This document shows positions 7,128 through 8,890 of a stretch of 8,890 bases of DNA, in pieces. Position 1 is the stretch's first letter. The number at the start of each line of letters is the position of its first letter. The notes below the pieces were generated by a model. It was not told the DNA's origin. It was given only the letters and a program-made list of their open reading frames with translations, and made no database searches. A program made the position numbers and the translations under genes. Source of the stretch: an uncultured Alphaproteobacteria bacterium (GTDB lineage: Bacteria > Pseudomonadota > Alphaproteobacteria > Bin95); contig CAJXVF010000062.1 of the NCBI GenBank assembly GCA_913060845.1, positions 1 through 8,890 on the forward strand, in the 5' to 3' direction.

Positions 7128-7133
7128 GTGTTC

Positions 7134-7139
7134 TCTCCT
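7134..7139 (-). promoter_or_regulatory. Ribosome binding site deciding the ThDP enzyme start
   Basis: AGGAGA on the - strand, 6 bases before the ATG at 7127-7125. It is the strongest Shine-Dalgarno of the - strand cluster and lies between two in-frame ATGs, so the downstream one is the real start, giving a 550-residue protein that begins MNGIELIANIL. Confidence 0.8.
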
Positions 7140-7153
7140 AAGAATCATCGCGC

Positions 7154-7180
7154 GTGTTCGGGCTATCGTCTGCCGAACAC
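7154..7180 (-). promoter_or_regulatory. 8-bp inverted repeat in the GST-ThDP enzyme gap
   Basis: A perfect inverted repeat, gtgttcgg (7154-7161) and ccgaacac (7173-7180), with an 11-base spacer. It lies in the only sizeable gap (79 bases) of the - strand cluster, between the GST stop and the ThDP enzyme start. No T run follows in the direction of transcription, so it is not a classical terminator. It may be an operator for an internal promoter, or an mRNA hairpin that tunes expression or protects the downstream message. The 5' arm on the - strand can alternatively pair with the bases just before the ThDP enzyme's ATG (7127-7133). Confidence 0.45.
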
Positions 7181-7206
7181 AGTCCCTCTGTCCATGGGCG
7201 CCACTG

Positions 7207-7839
7207 CTACCATTTCAGCACGGCTTTTGCGGCAGGCGTATTGCGGAACCGCGCGTCCCAGGCTTGCAGGTTGGGATAGTCTTCCAACAGGTCTGCTTTG
7301 ACGAAGCGCAGGAATTGCAATGCAGATTGCAGCGTGAAATCAGCGATGGATGCGCGACCGCCAGTTAGCATGTGTCGCCCATCATCCAGCTTTGATTCCA
7401 AATAGTTCATAGCCGGTGGAAGGTTGGCTTTGATTGCGGCTGCGCGTTCGGGTTCAGCCGGGCGACCGAGGGGTGAGTTGGTCGCGTGGGCGAACTGGCC
7501 CATGGGGATCGTGACTTGAAGCTCGATAATGCGTTCAAGCTCTAAAGCTCTGGCGCGAGCGAGCGGGTCTTCCGGCAGAATGCCACCCTCCGGAAATTGA
7601 TGTTCCAGATACTGGATGATCGACAAGGACTCGATCAGGAATTCTCCAGTTTTAAGCTCCAACACAGGCAGCTTCGCGAAGGGGTTGCGCGCGATATGCT
7701 CGGGCTCGCGATGGCGGCCCTTCACTGTGTTAACAACGATCTGCTCGATACCAAGCTTCGGGCCGAATAACTCACGTTCCGCGATATACAGCATGACCTT
7801 GGTCGGATTTGGCGCCAGCGGGACCATATAGAGCTTCAT
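7207..7839 (-). CDS. Glutathione S-transferase family protein
   Basis: A 210-residue cytosolic GST-fold protein of normal length. The thioredoxin-like N-terminal domain (about 1-82) has the cis-proline P58 in NPFAKLPVLEL and the glutathione gamma-glutamyl contact E70-S71 (ESLSIIQYLE). The all-helical C-terminal domain (about 90-210) has the N-capping box S164-x-x-D167 (SIADF) and ends in the common NTPAAKAVL tail. The catalytic loop reads LAPNPTKV (8-15): by simple alignment with Nu-class enzymes such as E. coli YfcG (TPNGHK), N11 is kept but the threonine is alanine (A9), and no Ser/Cys/Tyr sits in the usual place except Y4. It may therefore use asparagine, or be a lyase/isomerase or thiol-disulfide enzyme rather than a transferase. 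Its ATG overlaps the stop of the upstream oxidoreductase (ATGA at 7839-7836), so the two are translationally coupled, suggesting one pathway. Confidence 0.9.
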   Translation of the reverse strand: MKLYMVPLAPNPTKVMLYIAERELFGPKLGIEQIVVNTVKGRHREPEHIARNPFAKLPVLELKTGEFLIESLSIIQYLEHQFPEGGILPEDPLARARALELERIIELQVTIPMGQFAHATNSPLGRPAEPERAAAIKANLPPAMNYLESKLDDGRHMLTGGRASIADFTLQSALQFLRFVKADLLEDYPNLQAWDARFRNTPAAKAVLKW

Positions 7840-8890
7840 GTGGTTTCCTCTGTTTCGGCATTTAGGCCGTCAACGATATCGACAATTTTTTCGAGCATTG
7901 CCAAGCGCTCAGCACCTTGGAGAACGGCGTCCAGCCCAAGCTTGATGGTGTTCACGCCTGCCGCGCGGTACCGCCTGAAACGCTCACGCACCATGTCCGG
8001 CGTGCCGATCGCCTGGAACCCGGTAATCATTGCGTCCGGCACACGCTTGGCTGCACCCTCGCGGTCACCTTGTATCCAAAGCGCTTGGATAGCCTCAGCG
8101 TCCTCAGCGAACCCAGCGCGGCGGAATGCGGCGTTGTAGAAATTTGTGGTCGCGGAGCCCATGCCGCCCATGTTGAACGCGACCGCCGGGCGACGGCGTT
8201 CTATCATCGCGTCCACATCTTCGCCAATTTCGACCCGGGCAGAGGCGGAGATATCAATGCTATCCAAAGTGCGGCCTTCAGCTTCAGCCCCAGTTTTGAT
8301 GTAGGGCAGGTGGGCTTCTGGATGGTCTGGCGAAAATGATGTGCCAAGCCATCCGTCGGCTGCTTCGCCAGTAAAGTGCAGCGCCTTTGGACCAAGAGTG
8401 GCCAGATAGATTGGGATATTGGCAGGCTTATGGTCTAAACGCAGCGCTTTGCCTTCGCCGCCTGGCAACGGCAGCGTGAACATCTGGCCGTCATGGCGCA
8501 GACGTTCGCCAGCAAATGCAGCACGGCAAATCTGAACTGTTTCTTTCAGGCGTGTCAGCGGCATCCGGTAGGGGGTGCCATGCAGGCCCTCTACGACTTG
8601 TGGCCCGCTGACGCCGAGCCCAAGCAGAAACCGCCCTTGGGATAACGCATTCAACGAAAGCGCCGTCATCGCTGTCATGGCAGGTGCCCGAGCGCTGATC
8701 TGCATGATGCCTGTGCCGAGTTTGATCCGCTTGGTCCGGCCAGCCAGAAAGCCCAGTACTGTGGCGGCGTCTTGCCCCCAGGCTTCACCAGCCCAGGCTG
8801 CATGCACGCCTAGTCGGTCGGCACCCGCAACGAATGTCGCCATATCGGCGAGCCCGCCATCCAGATAGCGACCAACTTCAATTGAGAGTG
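7836..8890 (-). CDS. LLM-class (luciferase-like) oxidoreductase, 5' end outside window
   Basis: About 350 residues of a luciferase-like monooxygenase-fold (TIM barrel) oxidoreductase; the frame is open to the window edge (upstream of the ATG at 8843 it reads LSIEVGRYLDGGLAD), so only a few N-terminal residues should be missing. The family uses reduced FMN or the deazaflavin F420 for hydride transfer or oxygenation. Characteristic stretches: RIKLGTGIMQISARAP (cofactor-side strand and loop), LSLNALSQGRFLLGLGVSGP with the family SGRF-like turn, VVEGLHGTPY, and IYLATLGPKALHFTGEAADGWLG. These most resemble the group labelled F420-dependent (Rv3520c-like) in databases, but F420 use cannot be taken for granted in an alphaproteobacterium. 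The stop overlaps the GST start by 3 bases. It is the first visible gene of the - strand cluster; the promoter must lie beyond the window or upstream genes exist. Confidence 0.88.
   Translation of the reverse strand, partial: LSIEVGRYLDGGLADMATFVAGADRLGVHAAWAGEAWGQDAATVLGFLAGRTKRIKLGTGIMQISARAPAMTAMTALSLNALSQGRFLLGLGVSGPQVVEGLHGTPYRMPLTRLKETVQICRAAFAGERLRHDGQMFTLPLPGGEGKALRLDHKPANIPIYLATLGPKALHFTGEAADGWLGTSFSPDHPEAHLPYIKTGAEAEGRTLDSIDISASARVEIGEDVDAMIERRRPAVAFNMGGMGSATTNFYNAAFRRAGFAEDAEAIQALWIQGDREGAAKRVPDAMITGFQAIGTPDMVRERFRRYRAAGVNTIKLGLDAVLQGAERLAMLEKIVDIVDGLNAETEETT

Noticed and set aside
7128..7148. Upstream ATG (7146-7148) as start of the ThDP enzyme
   Set aside because: The extra codons consist of the Shine-Dalgarno region of the next ATG, and family members begin close to MNGIELI.
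7154..7180. Inverted repeat as an intrinsic terminator after the GST gene
   Set aside because: There is no T tract on the downstream side, and the next gene follows closely in the same direction.
7836..8843. ATG at 8843 as the true start of the LLM oxidoreductase
   Set aside because: The frame stays open to the window edge and the upstream codons (SIEVGRYLDGGLAD) look like the family's N-terminal strand and loop.

Overview
The window reads as chromosomal DNA of an alphaproteobacterium, moderately GC-rich, with genes packed tightly and no large empty stretch. I base this on the character of the proteins: a DgcN/DgcA-like pair, a short typical YchF, an LLM oxidoreductase, a GST and a ThDP enzyme of types common in Alphaproteobacteria, plus two small lipoproteins. 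A marine origin is possible because DgcN/DgcA was described from marine bacteria, but the sequence does not prove it. The first 48 bases are not biological. They are an Illumina P5/i5/Nextera transposase adapter left on the contig, so the window starts at a contig end.

Left part, + strand (49-2487): the C-terminal third of a DUF1611/DgcN-type N-acetyltransferase is followed 14 bases later by an enolase-superfamily racemase with all the expected metal and lysine ligands (dgcA-like). Together they fit the D-glutamate route D-Glu -> N-acetyl-D-Glu -> N-acetyl-L-Glu. Next, with its own good ribosome binding site, comes ychF, a universally conserved P-loop ATPase/GTPase.

Middle (2507-4212): an outer-membrane or periplasmic lipoprotein on the - strand is divergent from a small cysteine-paired lipoprotein on the + strand, across a 77-base shared promoter region. 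The small lipoprotein converges tail to tail on a SIMPL/DUF541 periplasmic protein. A short inverted repeat contains both stop codons.

Right part, - strand (8890 down to 4260, perhaps to 3517): an apparent operon reads LLM flavin/F420 oxidoreductase (5' end beyond the window) -> GST-family protein (ATGA overlap) -> ThDP-dependent acetolactate-synthase-like enzyme (79-base gap holding an 8-bp-arm hairpin) -> MFS transporter (3-base gap) -> possibly the SIMPL protein (47-base gap). An oxidoreductase, a glutathione-type enzyme, a ThDP C-C lyase/ligase and a transporter in one transcript look like a small uptake-and-catabolism (or export/detoxification) cassette with no assigned substrate. This is the most interesting unexplained part of the window. 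No RNA genes, CRISPR arrays, insertion sequences or tandem repeats were seen.
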